Origin: Sulfitobacter sp. JL08
GTDB taxonomy: Bacteria > Pseudomonadota > Alphaproteobacteria > Rhodobacterales > Rhodobacteraceae
Direction: 5' to 3'
Assembly: GCF_003352045.1 (NCBI RefSeq)
Contig: NZ_CP025815.1
Coordinates: 1,798,001 to 1,862,000 of the forward strand
Length of the DNA: 64,000 nt
The notes below the pieces were generated by a model that ran no database searches, had not been told where the DNA came from, and worked only from the letters and a program-made list of their open reading frames with translations. Within the stretch, counting starts at the first letter, position 1. Every line of letters starts with the position of its first letter. The position numbers were made by a program, and so were the translations under genes. Shown here piece after piece: positions 44,124 through 54,229 of the stretch.

Positions 44124-45142
44124 GTGGCGTCCTGTGTAATGCGGGCGGCGGCCGTCAGTCTGTCTTGCGCTGCACCGCTGTCAATACTGTGCACAGCCAT
44201 TTCCGCGCCTGATTTGAGATCAGGCACGGCATCTGCCACCATCAGTGCAGCGGCTGCATTCAGCAGGACCGCATCGCGGTAAGCCGAATGAACGCCGGAC
44301 AACAGCGCCTTGAAATCGCGCGCATTTTCTTCCGGTGTGCCGCCAAGAATAGCTTCGAAAGGATGCACCGGCAATCCGGCGTCTTCGGGATGAACCTCAA
44401 TGTCGCTTACCGACCCGTCGGTGTCCAGTGACGATACCCAGCTGACGCCGGTGATCGTCAATTCATCGGTGCCGTCCGATCCGTGTGCCAGCCAGGCGCG
44501 TTCCGATCCAAGCTGGCCCAGCGTTTCGGCCATCGGACGGATCAGATCGCGCGAAAAGGCACCGGTCAACTGCCGTTTCACACCCGCAGGATTGGTCAGC
44601 GGACCCAGAATGTTAAAGATTGTACGCGTCCCCAATTCCGCCCGCGTCGGCATCACATGGGCGGTGGCCGGATGGTGCATCGGGGCCATCATGAACCCGA
44701 TCCCTGCCTCGGCAATGGCGCGCTCCACCACTTTGGGGCCGACCATCACGTTGAACCCCATCTGGGTCAGCGCATCAGCAGCTCCGGATTTCGAACTGAG
44801 GTTGCGATTGCCATGTTTGGCCACCGGCACACCGGCGCCGGCAACAACGAACGCCGTCGCCGTGGAAATGTTCAGCGTGCCTTTGCCGTCGCCCCCCGTA
44901 CCGACAATATCCATCGCACCTTCGGGCGCTTTGACCTTGTGGCACTTGGCCCGCATCACGGCGGCGGCAGCGGCGTATTCATCAACGGTTTCGCCGCGCG
45001 TGCGCAATGCCATCAGCAATCCGCCAATCTGTGACGGGGTCGCTTCGCCTTCAAACAGGATACCAAAGGCGGTTTCAGCCTGTGCACGGGTCAGCGGGCC
45101 ATGTGCCGCCGCGTCGATCAGGGGTTTAAGCGCGTCACTCAT
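44120..45142 (-). CDS. trpD: Anthranilate phosphoribosyltransferase
   Basis: A 340-residue enzyme joining anthranilate to PRPP. Motifs are [20 protein letters not shown] (about 78-97), [30 protein letters not shown] and [15 protein letters not shown]. It overlaps both trpG upstream and trpC downstream by four bases, so the three are one translationally coupled block. Confidence 0.96.
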   Translation of the reverse strand: MSDALKPLIDAAAHGPLTRAQAETAFGILFEGEATPSQIGGLLMALRTRGETVDEYAAAAAVMRAKCHKVKAPEGAMDIVGTGGDGKGTLNISTATAFVVAGAGVPVAKHGNRNLSSKSGAADALTQMGFNVMVGPKVVERAIAEAGIGFMMAPMHHPATAHVMPTRAELGTRTIFNILGPLTNPAGVKRQLTGAFSRDLIRPMAETLGQLGSERAWLAHGSDGTDELTITGVSWVSSLDTDGSVSDIEVHPEDAGLPVHPFEAILGGTPEENARDFKALLSGVHSAYRDAVLLNAAAALMVADAVPDLKSGAEMAVHSIDSGAAQDRLTAAARITQDAT

Positions 45143-45720
45143 GCCGGGACTTTCAGTTCTTTCAGGAAATTCTTGAGCAGGGCGTGCCCATGCTCGGATG
45201 CTATGGATTCGGGGTGAAACTGCACACCGTGGATCGGCAATTCACTGTGTTGCAGGCCCATGATGGTTCCGTCCTCAAGCTCTGCCGTGACAGTCAGGCA
45301 GTCGGGCAGGGTGGCGCGATCGACAACCAGCGAATGATAGCGCGTCGCCTCGAACGGGGTGGGCAATCCGGCAAACAGGCCGCTGCCGGTGTGGTGCATC
45401 CGGCCCATTTTGCCATGTACAATCTCGTGGCAGCGTACAACCTTGCCGCCAAACGCCTGCCCGATGGTCTGATGCCCCAGACAAACCCCCATCAGCGGTG
45501 TGCAGGTTTCTGCCGCAGCTTTTGTCAGCACCAGGCAGATACCGGCCTGATCGGGATCGCACGGCCCCGGCGACAATAAAATGCCCGCAGGGTTCAGCGC
45601 CATGGCCTGTTGCACATCAATCGCATCGTTGCGCTTAATCACCACATCGGCACCAAGTTCCCCAAGATAGTGGACAAGGTTGTAGGTAAAGCTGTCATAG
45701 TTATCGATAAGCAAGAGCAT
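45139..45720 (-). CDS. trpG: Anthranilate synthase glutamine amidotransferase component
   Basis: A 193-residue class I glutamine amidotransferase giving ammonia to TrpE. It starts [20 protein letters not shown], with nucleophile Cys80 in [20 protein letters not shown] and the His/Glu pair in [14 protein letters not shown]. First gene of the trpGDC-moaC-moeA block on the minus strand. trpE is not in the window. A 32-residue in-frame N-terminal extension lacks family support. Confidence 0.95.
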   Translation of the reverse strand: MLLLIDNYDSFTYNLVHYLGELGADVVIKRNDAIDVQQAMALNPAGILLSPGPCDPDQAGICLVLTKAAAETCTPLMGVCLGHQTIGQAFGGKVVRCHEIVHGKMGRMHHTGSGLFAGLPTPFEATRYHSLVVDRATLPDCLTVTAELEDGTIMGLQHSELPIHGVQFHPESIASEHGHALLKNFLKELKVPA

Positions 45721-45873
45721 AGGCGAAACTTTGCGAAACTGGGGCTGGAGGCTGACGCCTGCATGGCTGTATAAAGAGTTCGGACATACATGTTCAGTCT
45801 TGCGGGGCAGCGTCAAGGGTTGGCGCGCCGCAAGTCAGAGGCAGAGAACGACACAAAGGCAGAGGACAAAGCA

Positions 45874-47430
45874 GTGGCACGCGGATTCTTGAGCGGGGTG
45901 ATGTGGGGCAGTTTGCTGTCATTGGGTGTGGCCGGAACGGTTTCGGTGCTCAGTGACGGACCAGCCAAACCCGATGTGTCGGCAACCGCGCCCGATGCCG
46001 TCAGCACCGATGCACAAACGCCGGAAACAACGCCGTCCGTTGCGACAGAACAGGATGCCGGGCCCGTTGCAACAGCGCCGGAAACCATGCCGGACGCACA
46101 ATCCGAACCCGCCGCCCTGGTTCCGGATACAGCACCCACACCCGCGCCCGATGTGACGGCGGAAAGCGCCGAACTGTCCGAACCCGCCCAATCGGCCAAG
46201 ACTGGCGCGGTTGACGTCGGGGCAGAAACGCCCGCCCCGGTTCTGGAACAGGGCACAGTGCCTCAAGCCCCCAGCAGCGATGCGACAGCATCGGTTTCAA
46301 CCGAACCGGCGCAGCCCGCTACTTCGCAGGTATCGCAACCCGAACAGTCGCTTGACGCGCCCGAAACGGAAACAGTAACCGCCCCGCTGCCCGAACCGGC
46401 AGCGCCTGCAACTGTGGTTGAGGAAGCGGCCCCGGTGCCCGCACCAACCCCGGATGCAGAACCCGAGGTGGATACAGCCGCGGCAGAAGCCCCCGTAGAG
46501 CCGGTTCAACCGGAACCCGAAACACCGGACGCAACCGCGCCAGAGCCGGAACAGACGCCGGACATTTCACAGGCGCAAACACAAAGCGAACAAGCCCAAA
46601 GCCCGACAGGAATAGGCGCGCCAGCCAGCGATCTTTCGAAACTGGCCCCCAATGTGGCGACAAATCGGTTGCCGACCCTGGGCGACACACCGCAAGAGGA
46701 ACCGGTTGCCGAAACGGTTACCGGAACGCTGGATTTCAACTCCGACCTGCCGCCGATCCAGCGCTTTGCCGCCCCGTTTGAAAACCCCGATGAAAAGCCT
46801 TTGATGGCCATCGTTCTGATGGATGACGGAACCGGCATTTCCGGTGGCGCCGCAGGGGCTGACGCGCTGTCATCCTTTCCCTATCCTGTGACGTTCGCGG
46901 TTGACACAAGCCTGCCGAATGCGGCCGAAAAGATGGCGCGTTATCGTGCTGACGGGTTCGAAGTGATGGCGCTGGTTAATCTTCCCGAAGTCAGTTCCGC
47001 AACCGATACCGAAGTGTCGATGAGCGTGGCTCTGGCCGCACTGCCTGAAGCCGTGGCCGTTCTGGAAGGTCCGGGTACGGGCATTCAGGGCAATCGCGAA
47101 ATGTCGGATCAGGTGACGGCGATCCTTGCCGACGCTGGTATGGGGCTGGTCACGCAACCCAAAGGTCTGAACACGGTGCAGAAACTGGCCTTGCGCGACG
47201 GCGTGCCTGCCGCCACCTTATTCCGCGATTTTGACGGGGCAGGGCAGGATGCCGTTGTGATCCGCCGTTTTCTGGATCAGGCCGCGTTCAAGGCCGGTCA
47301 GGAAGGTGGCGTGATCATGGTTGGCCGCCTTCGCCCCGATACGATTTCCGCACTGCTTTTGTGGGGCCTGCAGGATCGGGCAGGGCGCATTGCACTGGCG
47401 CCGGTTTCGGCCGTTCTGACTGCACAATAA
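45874..47430 (+). CDS. Divergent polysaccharide deacetylase family protein
   Basis: A 518-residue protein. A GTG start with AGAGGA seven bases upstream gives an N-terminal membrane anchor (ARGFLSGVMWGSLLSLGVAG). About 260 residues of Pro/Ala/Glu/Thr-rich low complexity follow, a probable extended periplasmic linker. The C-terminal divergent-polysaccharide-deacetylase domain (DUF610/YibQ-like, about residues 305-515) includes MAIVLMDDGTGISGGAAGAD, FPYPVTFAVDTSLPNA and the RADGFEVMALVNLPEV strand. The His residues of true deacetylases are not evident, so catalysis is doubtful. Divergent from trpG. Confidence 0.85.
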   Translation: MARGFLSGVMWGSLLSLGVAGTVSVLSDGPAKPDVSATAPDAVSTDAQTPETTPSVATEQDAGPVATAPETMPDAQSEPAALVPDTAPTPAPDVTAESAELSEPAQSAKTGAVDVGAETPAPVLEQGTVPQAPSSDATASVSTEPAQPATSQVSQPEQSLDAPETETVTAPLPEPAAPATVVEEAAPVPAPTPDAEPEVDTAAAEAPVEPVQPEPETPDATAPEPEQTPDISQAQTQSEQAQSPTGIGAPASDLSKLAPNVATNRLPTLGDTPQEEPVAETVTGTLDFNSDLPPIQRFAAPFENPDEKPLMAIVLMDDGTGISGGAAGADALSSFPYPVTFAVDTSLPNAAEKMARYRADGFEVMALVNLPEVSSATDTEVSMSVALAALPEAVAVLEGPGTGIQGNREMSDQVTAILADAGMGLVTQPKGLNTVQKLALRDGVPAATLFRDFDGAGQDAVVIRRFLDQAAFKAGQEGGVIMVGRLRPDTISALLLWGLQDRAGRIALAPVSAVLTAQ

Positions 47431-47781
47431 CCCGCAGCGGCTTATTGAAAACCAGTGCCGTCCGTTCGGGTGAGCGCGTTCTTTCAGGCGTGGTTCTTGC
47501 ATCTTTCTTTTGACTATAATGCGCTGTTTTCGCGTATCAAAAGTGCTGTTGACGCTGTTTGATTGCTAAATCGAAACAGTCTGTTTTGGCCGATCCCAGA
47601 AAAAATCCTCAAGTTACATCGTTCTTTTGATATATATCAAATTGCGAATTTATTATTCGCTTCAGGATAAGGCATTCGGGTCCGCGTTCACGAATCCCTT
47701 TTGTGTGTTTGAACAACAACGCGGTGACGACGGTGGGGCCGCCGAACTGGTGGGTCTGGTAAAGTGAAGGAGTTACAAAGA
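47431..47781. other. Intergenic region with FNR box and promoter elements
   Basis: A 350-base AT-richer stretch without a coding frame. Besides the FNR box it holds TATAAT at about 47516-47521. It is the upstream region of the choice-of-anchor pseudogene. Confidence 0.5.
47627..47640. promoter_or_regulatory. FNR/FnrL box
   Basis: TTGATATATATCAA is a perfect TTGAT-N4-ATCAA FNR-family site, part of a 16-base perfect palindrome. A GGATAA element about 30 bases downstream could be the -10 of an FNR-activated promoter, with the box centre near -42. The downstream gene starts at 47782. Confidence 0.7.
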
Positions 47782-48893
47782 ATGAAGTTAAGTAAAAGCA
47801 ACAGGGCACCGATCGCCATGATGGGCATGGCGCTATTGCTGGGATCAACCCAGATGGTGTCTGCGGCGTCTATTACCGGCTGGAACACTGACAACGTGGT
47901 GTCGACGCCAGCGCCGATTCCGGTGGAAGACACTCCCGCCGAAAACCAGCTTCCCGGAGTAAGCGTGATCTATAATGCGGATGTAACCGGCGGTGTCGGG
48001 TCTGCGACCAGCAGTGGACAAATCGTGTTTGATCCACCCGAAGCCATCAGCCCGGGCCTGAAAGTAGAAAACCTAAGCTACGAAGACACCGGTCCGCCCC
48101 CGAGAATCCAGTTGGACGGCTGATTAACGTCAGCGGGCAGCAGATTGACGGTGTGACGGTTGAACTTGGCTTTGGGGTGGGTAACGGTTTCACTGCCGCA
48201 ACCGGAGATCAGCTGACCTTTTCCACCGAGTTTTCGGCACAGCCTAACGACAGCGGCCTGTCATCCACGTCGCAATTTCCCTTTGGTCTGTTCGGCGCGG
48301 CCGATGACAGCCCGAATTTCCTGATTGACGGCTTCTTTGCCAGCGACCGCACAGGGTTTGATCTGGTCCAGACCGATACGATGATTTCGACCGCAGGCTA
48401 TTACGGCGAATACTTCAACATGTTCGGTGCGTGGAATTCGCAAGAGGATGTGGTTGATGGCCTGTTCTGGGATTTCGATGATGATGCAGACACCGACAAC
48501 CTGCTGATGGCATGGCAGACCGGCGCGGACGAATGGGAACTGCGCCGCACCGTCGGGGAAACCTGCGAAGTGGGAAATCCAACGAACTGTACCCCTGGTC
48601 AGACACTGGACGTCTTTGAAACCGGTACATTGGACGAGATCATCGCCATTCTGACAGATGCCAGTGATCCGTGGGAAGACATTTTCGCAACCGGCGCGAT
48701 TGAGGATCTGGCCAACCTGAACCTCAACTACGCGATATCGCTTGGTGATATAGACGCATCAAGCTTCACACTCCGCACCACGGCCCATGCCGTATCTGCG
48801 GTGCTGTTGCCCACAACCGCGCCTTTGCTGGCTGGCGGTCTGGGTCTTTTACTAGTGGCGCGCCGTAAGCGCAAAGTGGGGGCTGCTGGATAA
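47782..48893 (+). pseudogene. Choice-of-anchor F-type surface protein with VPLPA-like C-terminal signal, frameshifted
   Basis: The N-terminal part (signal peptide MKLSKSNRAPIAMMGMALLL...VSA, then ASITGWNTDNVVSTP and IVFDPPEAISPGLKVENLSY) is in one frame and stops at 48123. The rest (RLINVSGQQIDGVTVELGFG ... to 48893) is in another. Adding one base to the C5 run at 48097-48101 gives a continuous reading (GPPPENPVGRLINVSG). The C-terminus LLPTTAPLLAGGLGLLLVAR followed by RKRK is an exosortase-type sorting signal. GAAGGAG precedes the start. The intact product would be about 370 residues. Confidence 0.72.
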
Positions 48894-48912
48894 TAACAGG
48901 GGCTCGTTGTTC

Positions 48913-48951
48913 GCTCTGTGCCGCTGTCCCCCCAAGGCGTTGGCACAGAGC
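48913..48951. terminator. Hairpin between convergent genes
   Basis: Perfect ten-pair GCTCTGTGCC/GGCACAGAGC stem with a 19-base loop between the choice-of-anchor gene and the convergent lipoprotein gene. No T-run, so termination is inferred from position only. Confidence 0.45.
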
Positions 48952-48972
48952 GCTTCCATCAGGATCGTCGGT

Positions 48973-49416
48973 TCAGACCGGCGATCCGCCCGCAGCGCGC
49001 ATCAGGGCGCGCATTCTGCGTTCGACCAGCCAATCACCCTGCCGCACCTGAAGCGCGGGCCCGCGTTTTTGCGGAACGCTTACGTAATAGCTGTTTTCCA
49101 GCACATATCCGTCTACATCTCGCTGTCCCGAAAACTGAACCACCAGTTTGGGCAGATCATCCAGCGTTCCATCGTAATTCAGGATCAGCGCTGCAGTCGG
49201 TTCGGGCGGCAGAAACGACCGGCATTGCACCCGATCCGCACTTTCGCGCACGAAGGTGTCGCTGGGATCAGAACAGGTTGTCTCTAGCGCGGCAAACAGA
49301 TCGTCGGGGCGCTCGCTGAATCGGGCTGCGGTGCGCCCGTCCGCCGGATCTGCCCCCCCATTTATGGGTGTGCATCCTGCAACAGCCAGCATGATGATCA
49401 CAAAGATTCGGTGCAT
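48973..49416 (-). CDS. Small lipoprotein of unknown function
   Basis: A 147-residue putative lipoprotein. The N-terminus MHRIFVIIMLAVAGCTPING has a lipobox (AVAGC) with the lipidated Cys at residue 15. The mature part has two further cysteines (TTCSDPSDTF and RVQCRSFLPP) and a C-terminal region rich in basic residues (ERRMRALMRA). I do not recognise the family. The start is set by the lipobox; a longer frame exists upstream. Confidence 0.72.
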   Translation of the reverse strand: MHRIFVIIMLAVAGCTPINGGADPADGRTAARFSERPDDLFAALETTCSDPSDTFVRESADRVQCRSFLPPEPTAALILNYDGTLDDLPKLVVQFSGQRDVDGYVLENSYYVSVPQKRGPALQVRQGDWLVERRMRALMRAAGGSPV

Positions 49417-49971
49417 ATCGTCATCCCGTCTGTTCCCTTGGGCCCAGATGAACATGAAACAGGCAGCGCGACAATGGGGCCCAAAATACATGATCCGGTT
49501 CCGCACAGCGGGTGCCCTTGGGTAAACAAAACTCTTAGGTTTGTGGCGTAAGTGACCCGCTTTATTTGGGTTTTGCCGGTCAGGGCAGGCGGGTCGGGTT
49601 GGCCACGTGTCCGGTAATGAATCACATGGGCCATTGCCGCACCTGACGGGACGGCAATGGTCAAGTCAAAAGATGTCAAAAAACTTTTAAAAATGCGTTG
49701 ACGCTGAGGGGGTTCATACGTCAGGTTGTGCAGGCCAACGAAGCAGCCACAACATCTAGTGTTTCTATCTAGCGGGCGGCGCTGGCAGGGACGGACAGTA
49801 AACCACAACACATGGATCAATCGGTGATCCGGGGCAGCCTTTTTTCGTACAGGGCGGCCGGATGGATGTCTTTGCCTGCTTCTTTTTTGGCACAGGGTGT
49901 GCCGGCCGCAATGACGGTGATGCGACAGCATCTGGTGCAAAACGAAATGCTGGGAATGAGGCAGCGGTAAC
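49417..49971. other. Long upstream region of nrdJ
   Basis: 555 bases without a credible gene. It holds a TTGACG -35-like element at about 49699, an NrdR-like box, and no recognisable cobalamin riboswitch (no B12-box sequence was seen). A long leader is likely. Confidence 0.4.
49748..49761. promoter_or_regulatory. NrdR-like box upstream of nrdJ
   Basis: CACAACATCTAGTG; read on the opposite strand it is CACTAGATGTTGTG, 12 of 14 positions of the CACTATATATTGTG-type NrdR palindrome that controls ribonucleotide reductase genes. It lies 211 bases before the start codon. A second, spaced box was not convincingly found. Confidence 0.45.
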
Positions 49972-52900
49972 ATGAAAATTGAACGGAAATTTACAAAGGC
50001 AGGTCAGGACGCATACGCGGCGCTGGATTTCATCAGCACTGTGTCCGAAATCCGCAACCCTGATGGAACAATCGTGTTCCGTCTGGACAACGTCGAAGTG
50101 CCGGCCAAATGGAGCCAAGTTGCCAGCGACGTGATCGCCCAGAAATATTTCCGCAAAGCCGGTGTTCCCTCGAAAATGAAACGCGTCAAGGAAAAGGGCA
50201 TTCCCGAATTCCTGTGGCGTTGCGTCCCTGATGGCGACGATGTCGAAATGGGCGGAGAAACGTCCTCGAAACAGGTGTTCGACCGTCTGGCGGGCGCCTG
50301 GGCCTATTGGGGCTGGAAGGGCGGCTATTTCACCGACGAAGAAGATGCGCGCGCCTATTTCGATGAAATGCGCTACATGCTGGCCACCCAGCGCGCCGCG
50401 CCCAACAGCCCACAGTGGTTCAACACCGGCCTGCACTGGGCCTATGGCATCGACGGTCCGGCACAGGGCCACCACTATGTCGATTATGCCACCGGCGAAC
50501 TGACCAAATCCACCAGCAGCTATGAACACCCCCAGCCGCATGCCTGTTTCATTCAGGGCGTGCAGGACGATCTGGTGAACGAAGGCGGCATCATGGACCT
50601 GTGGGTGCGGGAAGCACGCCTCTTCAAATACGGGTCGGGAACCGGATCGAACTTTTCGATGCTGCGCGGCGAGGGCGAGAAGCTGTCAGGCGGCGGAAAA
50701 TCCTCGGGCTTGATGGGCTTTCTGAAAATCGGTGACCGTGCCGCAGGCGCGATCAAATCGGGCGGCACCACACGGCGCGCGGCCAAGATGGTGATCGTCG
50801 ATGCCGACCACCCCGATATCGAGGATTTCATCAACTGGAAGGTCATCGAAGAGCAGAAAGTGGCCAGCATCGTTGCCGGATCAAAAATGCACGAACAAAA
50901 GCTGAATGCGCTGTTTGATGCGATCCGCACATGGGATGGCGCCGAAGCAGACGCCTACGACCCCAAGGTGAACGACGCGCTGAAAGCCGCGGTAAAGGAT
51001 GCCAAAAAAGTCTGCATTCCGGAAACCTATATCAAACGGGTGCTGGATTACGCCAAACAGGGCCACACCAGCATCGAATTTCCGACCTATGACACCGATT
51101 GGGATTCCGAAGCCTATTCCAGCGTGTCCGGCCAGAACTCCAACAACTCGATCCGTGTCACCGATGCGTTTCTCAAGGCTGTCGAAACCGATGGCGACTG
51201 GGAATTGATCAACCGCAAGGACGGCACCGTTTCCAAAACCATCAAGGCGCGCGATCTGTGGGAACAGGTGGGCCATGCCGCATGGGCCTGCGCCGATCCG
51301 GGCATCCAGTACCACGACACCGTCAATGCATGGCACACATGCCCCGAAGATGGCGCGATCCGGGGATCGAACCCCTGTTCGGAATACATGTTCCTTGATG
51401 ACACCGCCTGCAACCTTGCGTCGATGAACCTGCTGACCTTCTACAAGGACGGCGAATTTCAGGTCGAAGACTATATGCACGCCACACGGCTGTGGACCCT
51501 GACGCTTGAGATCAGCGTGATGATGGCCCAGTTTCCGTCCAAGGAAATTGCGCAATTGTCCTATGATTTCCGCACATTGGGTCTGGGTTATGCCAATATC
51601 GGCGGCCTGCTGATGAACATGGGCCACGGCTATGACAGCGACGAAGGCCGCGCAATGTGCGGCGCACTCAGCGCGATCATGACCGGCGTTGCCTATGCCA
51701 CGTCCGCTGAAATTGCGGGCGAGCTTGGCCCGTTCAGCGGGTACAAGCGCAACAGCAAACACATGCTGCGCGTCATGCGCAACCACCGAAACGCGGCCTA
51801 TGGCGCGACAGACGGGTACGAGAACCTTGCCGTTAAACCGGTGCCGCTGGATCACGCCAACTGCCCCGATTCCCGCCTGATCGATATCGCCATGTCCAGC
51901 TGGGACGAGGCGTTGAAACTGGGCGAACAGCACGGCTATCGCAACGCACAGACCTCGGTCGTGGCACCCACCGGCACCATCGGTCTGGTGATGGATTGCG
52001 ACACCACCGGCATTGAACCCGATTTCGCGCTGGTGAAATTCAAGAAACTGGCCGGCGGCGGTTATTTCAAGATCATCAACCGCTCGGTTCCTGCAGCACT
52101 GGAAAACCTCGGATACGGCAGTGCCGAGATAGAAGAGATCGTAAGCTATGCGGTCGGCCACGGATCGATGGGCAACGCGCCGGGCATCAACCATTCGGCG
52201 CTGACAGCGCATGGCTTCGGCCCTTCCGAACTCGACAAGATCGACGGCGCACTGGAAAGCGCGTTCGACATCCGCTTTGTGTTCAACCAGTGGACCCTTG
52301 GCACCGAATTCTGCATGGAAAAGCTGGGCATTCCTGCTGAAAAGCTGAACGATCCGTCCTTTGATCTGCTGCGCCACCTTGGCTACAGCCGCAAGGACAT
52401 CGAAGCGGCAAACGATCATATCTGTGGTACCATGACACTGGAAGGCGCGCCATTCCTCAAGCCGGAACACTATCATATCTTTGACTGTGCCAATCCCTGC
52501 GGCAAGAAAGGCAAACGCTACCTGTCGGTCAACAGCCACATTCACATGATGGCGGCTGCGCAATCCTTCATCTCGGGCGCGATCAGCAAGACGATCAACA
52601 TGCCCAACGATGCCACGATCGAAGATTGTCAAAGCGCCTATGAACTGAGCTGGTCACTGGGCGTCAAGGCCAACGCGCTTTACCGCGACGGGTCCAAACT
52701 CAGCCAGCCGCTGGCGGCGTCGCTGGTCGAAGATGATGACGAGGCGCTGGAAACGCTGGAAAGCGGCAACGCCCATGAAAAGGCGACTGTTCTGGCCGAA
52801 AAGATCGTTGAAAAGATCATCGTCAAGGAAATCATCAAATCGCACCGCGAAAAGATGCCTGAACGGCGCAAGGGCTATACCCAAAAGGCGGTTGTCGGCG

Positions 52901-53655
52901 GTCACAAGGTTTATCTGCGCACCGGTGAATACGAAGACGGCCAGTTGGGCGAGATTTTCATCGACATGCACAAGGAAGGTGCCGGCTTCCGCGCGATGAT
53001 GAACAATTTTGCCATCGCTGTCAGTGTTGGCCTGCAATACGGCGTCCCGCTCGAGGAATTCGTGGATGCGTTCACCTTCACCAAATTCGAGCCGGCAGGC
53101 ATGGTGCAGGGCAATGACAGCATCAAGAACGCCACGTCGATCCTGGATTACATCTTCCGCGAACTGGCGGTCAGCTATCTGGACAGAACCGATCTGGCGC
53201 ATGTGAAACCGTCGGGCGCATCCTTCGACGATCTGGGCCGCGGCGAAGAGGAAGGCGTGTCCAACATCTCGGAAATGTCCGACACGGCAGCGTCGCGCTC
53301 GCTGGAAGTGCTGAAACAGATCAGCTCGACCGGGTATCTGCGCAAACGTCTGCCACAGGAACTGGTCGTGCTTCAGGGCGGCCAGATGGACAGCCGCGCC
53401 TTTGTCGAGGCGGATGCGATGAACGCCTTGCAAACGCTGGTGCCCGAAGTTGCCGTGGCCGCAGGTGGCAGCAGCGCCGCGTCCCTGTCCAGCACGTCGA
53501 TCACCACCGCTTCCGTCACGCTGGATGCCCGCACCAAAGCCAAAATGCAGGGCTATGAGGGCGAAGCCTGTGGCGATTGCGGCAACTACACACTGGTGCG
53601 CAACGGCACCTGCATGAAATGCAACACCTGCGGCGCGACAAGCGGGTGTAGCTGA
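49972..53655 (+). CDS. nrdJ: Adenosylcobalamin-dependent ribonucleotide reductase (class II)
   Basis: A 1227-residue class II reductase making deoxyribonucleotides with a cobalamin radical, so DNA synthesis here depends on vitamin B12. Signatures are [52 protein letters not shown] (NPCSE, about residue 465) and [20 protein letters not shown]. The C-terminal tail has [20 protein letters not shown] and CGATSGCS, cysteines for zinc or redox relay. Length matches the alphaproteobacterial form. An NrdR-like box lies upstream. Confidence 0.97.
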   Translation: MKIERKFTKAGQDAYAALDFISTVSEIRNPDGTIVFRLDNVEVPAKWSQVASDVIAQKYFRKAGVPSKMKRVKEKGIPEFLWRCVPDGDDVEMGGETSSKQVFDRLAGAWAYWGWKGGYFTDEEDARAYFDEMRYMLATQRAAPNSPQWFNTGLHWAYGIDGPAQGHHYVDYATGELTKSTSSYEHPQPHACFIQGVQDDLVNEGGIMDLWVREARLFKYGSGTGSNFSMLRGEGEKLSGGGKSSGLMGFLKIGDRAAGAIKSGGTTRRAAKMVIVDADHPDIEDFINWKVIEEQKVASIVAGSKMHEQKLNALFDAIRTWDGAEADAYDPKVNDALKAAVKDAKKVCIPETYIKRVLDYAKQGHTSIEFPTYDTDWDSEAYSSVSGQNSNNSIRVTDAFLKAVETDGDWELINRKDGTVSKTIKARDLWEQVGHAAWACADPGIQYHDTVNAWHTCPEDGAIRGSNPCSEYMFLDDTACNLASMNLLTFYKDGEFQVEDYMHATRLWTLTLEISVMMAQFPSKEIAQLSYDFRTLGLGYANIGGLLMNMGHGYDSDEGRAMCGALSAIMTGVAYATSAEIAGELGPFSGYKRNSKHMLRVMRNHRNAAYGATDGYENLAVKPVPLDHANCPDSRLIDIAMSSWDEALKLGEQHGYRNAQTSVVAPTGTIGLVMDCDTTGIEPDFALVKFKKLAGGGYFKIINRSVPAALENLGYGSAEIEEIVSYAVGHGSMGNAPGINHSALTAHGFGPSELDKIDGALESAFDIRFVFNQWTLGTEFCMEKLGIPAEKLNDPSFDLLRHLGYSRKDIEAANDHICGTMTLEGAPFLKPEHYHIFDCANPCGKKGKRYLSVNSHIHMMAAAQSFISGAISKTINMPNDATIEDCQSAYELSWSLGVKANALYRDGSKLSQPLAASLVEDDDEALETLESGNAHEKATVLAEKIVEKIIVKEIIKSHREKMPERRKGYTQKAVVGGHKVYLRTGEYEDGQLGEIFIDMHKEGAGFRAMMNNFAIAVSVGLQYGVPLEEFVDAFTFTKFEPAGMVQGNDSIKNATSILDYIFRELAVSYLDRTDLAHVKPSGASFDDLGRGEEEGVSNISEMSDTAASRSLEVLKQISSTGYLRKRLPQELVVLQGGQMDSRAFVEADAMNALQTLVPEVAVAAGGSSAASLSSTSITTASVTLDARTKAKMQGYEGEACGDCGNYTLVRNGTCMKCNTCGATSGCS

Positions 53656-53680
53656 TGGGAGAGCCACACGGAGCGATCAA

Positions 53681-54211
53681 ATGATAACTTTTAGGCAACT
53701 TCTAGAGGAGATACCTGACGCGACCAGCCGGCATCTGTTGCGCCAATTCAATTTGGCGCAACGTTCGACGGGGCGAGCTCAATCTGTAAGAGATCTCGCA
53801 TTATCTCTCGGTTTCGATGTGACTGAAAAATCGTTTCCGCTAGGAATTGACGGAAGGTTGGTTGCTGACCCGTTCGCCTCAAATGGCTACGAAATACAGG
53901 TTAACAAACATCATTCTGTAGAGAGACGACGCTGGACCTTGATGCACGAAATTGCTCACTTTTTTTTACATAGAAATCATGAGGATTTTTTCGCAGAGAA
54001 CAGTTATCGGGCGTCGCCAGGTTTTCATTTCTATCGCTCGGACGAGTTGGTTGAAGAAAAACAAGCAAACGAATTCGTAGCCGCGGCTTTTTTTGGTGAC
54101 GGAGCACTGGCGGCCATAAACAGTTGGTTTCAAGGCGATGTGAAAAAGATTTCACGCGCTTTCGGGCTTTCTGAAAAAGCCATTCGAATAGCATTAAAGG
54201 AGAAGCACTAG
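53681..54211 (+). CDS. ImmA/IrrE-family metallopeptidase, stand-alone
   Basis: A 176-residue protein with the zinc-peptidase motif HEIAHFFLH (about residues 89-97) and downstream Glu residues (EEKQANEFVAAAFFGDG), matching COG2856. Family members usually cleave an adjacent XRE-type repressor, yet no helix-turn-helix partner is here; the N-terminal 60 residues may hold a divergent DNA-binding-like region (RDLALSLGFDVTEKSF). Base composition is clearly more AT-rich than nrdJ just before it, suggesting acquisition. GGAG lies 9 bases before the ATG. A structured-RNA candidate follows directly. Confidence 0.82.
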   Translation: MITFRQLLEEIPDATSRHLLRQFNLAQRSTGRAQSVRDLALSLGFDVTEKSFPLGIDGRLVADPFASNGYEIQVNKHHSVERRRWTLMHEIAHFFLHRNHEDFFAENSYRASPGFHFYRSDELVEEKQANEFVAAAFFGDGALAAINSWFQGDVKKISRAFGLSEKAIRIALKEKH

Positions 54212-54229
54212 CTTTTCAGCAACAAGAAT

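Noticed and set aside
49417-49971. Cobalamin riboswitch before nrdJ
   Set aside because: No B12-box-like sequence or matching stem arrangement was seen by eye; a covariance search would be decisive.
50881-52632. 583-residue open frame antisense to nrdJ
   Set aside because: It lies wholly inside the clearly conserved nrdJ gene and has shadow-type composition.
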